Source: Guillardia theta CCMP2712
Lineage: Eukaryota > Cryptophyceae > Pyrenomonadales > Geminigeraceae
Assembly (NCBI RefSeq): GCF_000315625.1
Contig: NW_005434459.1
Span: 40,772-71,105, forward strand
DNA length: 30,334 bases
Direction: 5' to 3'
The notes under the pieces are model-generated. The model was not told the origin of the DNA, ran no database searches, and worked only from the letters and a program-made list of their open reading frames with translations. The first letter of the stretch is position 1. Each line of letters starts with the position of its first letter. This document shows positions 30,171 through 30,334 of the stretch, in pieces. The translations under genes and the position numbers were made by a program.

Positions 30171-30334
30171 CCATTGCTCAGCCCTATTTGCCTGCAGGCA
30201 AGCGGACGTTCTCTTGCGCAGAAGCTCTCTCGGGGGGTTGAGCCCTGCCGTAGAAGTCAGCGATCAGGTCTACGGCAGGTGCTCATCTGTTTCTGAAGAC
30301 CGCCAACCTCCATACCAAGTTTCTCTCCTGCATC
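28517..30334 (+). CDS. Unrecognised gene with signal-peptide-like start, 3' end outside the window
   Basis: Exons 28517-28600, 28652-28908, 28956-29001, 29110-29211, 29332-29384, 29430-29446, 29939-30012 and 30198-30278 join in phase across all seven junctions (238 codons so far), and the last ends at a donor (GGCAG|GTGCTC). The start reads MRLLLSFVWIQNYLLLTILE, a short hydrophobic N-terminus compatible with ER targeting. A basic, charged segment follows (MANFQLRKRKKLMIEEEKAV), then DLRRYQAIKSLFPSFPDRT, RFGELRVPDHVECIK, and ALLRLKDGQELYVRNGRREP. Exon 29430-29446 is only 17 nt. No family is recognised. Introns contain a purine-rich run (29455-29600) and a hexamer repeat. Confidence 0.62.
29447..29605. 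repeat. Purine-rich low-complexity intron segment
   Basis: Runs of GGGGACGGAGG, GGGAGG and GGAGGAAGGAGG on the plus strand within the long intron of the last gene. Reading frames in either direction here are low complexity. Confidence 0.75.
30073..30171. repeat. Hexanucleotide microsatellite (CTCCTG)n
   Basis: About 16 near-perfect copies of GCTCCT inside the intron between exons 30012 and 30198. The poly-Glu/Gln frame on the minus strand is an artefact of the repeat. Confidence 0.95.

Noticed and set aside
1-30334. tRNA or rRNA genes
   Set aside because: I saw no cloverleaf-like sequences with A/B boxes or conserved rRNA words, though by-eye inspection cannot exclude a tRNA.

Overview
The window is nuclear-type eukaryotic DNA: every convincing gene is split by GT-AG introns (a few look GC-AG), many only 36-60 nt long, spacers are full of simple repeats, and no prokaryotic-style operon is visible. 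The gene content (Tousled-like kinase, GT37-like fucosyltransferase, EMAP-like WD40 protein, Cys-rich zinc-knuckle repeats, LamG fragment) suggests a microbial alga or related protist. A cryptophyte such as Guillardia is my best guess, but this is inference, not proof.

Layout. (1) <1-3234, minus: Tousled-like Ser/Thr kinase gene, cut by the left edge; its introns hold different tandem repeats, and the stretch that should encode most of the kinase N-lobe is only microsatellite. (2) 3299-3910: spacer with a 40-bp duplication and a GC-rich block flanked by inverted CTTTCAAA/TTTGAAAG arrays. (3) 3938-6812, plus: many-exon GT37-like fucosyltransferase. (4) 6951-17093, minus, tail-to-tail with (3): giant gene encoding SAM, EMAP-like WD40 modules, an IQ motif, a coiled coil and a C2 array. 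Seven C2 copies are near-identical with a 453-bp period; one carries two single-base insertions that break the frame. (5) 17544-19362, minus: 552-residue membrane-anchored protein of unknown function, rich in Tyr/His/Asp/Gly. (6) 19716-19925, plus: small possible gene running into a GC-rich element. (7) 20298-21615, minus: 334-residue unrecognised, probably nuclear protein. (8) 23085-23764, minus: 147-residue SANT/Myb-like protein. (9) 24.1-26.2 kb: non-coding DNA with strong G/C strand asymmetry that changes sign near 25.2-25.5 kb. (10) 26.4-28.34 kb: repeat-rich mosaic with a Cys-rich ORF, a zinc-knuckle fragment and a frameshifted LamG fragment. (11) 28517->30334, plus: unrecognised gene with a signal-peptide-like start, running off the right edge.

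GC-rich repeats recur at about 3.6, 17.4, 20.0, 22.4, 26.5-26.8 and 28.3 kb. Those at 22.2, 26.6 and 28.3 kb share an AT-rich border motif, with an exact 17-bp core in three copies, so they look like one dispersed family. The genes do not form a pathway: they are independent housekeeping, cytoskeletal, secretory and regulatory genes separated by repeat-driven spacers.
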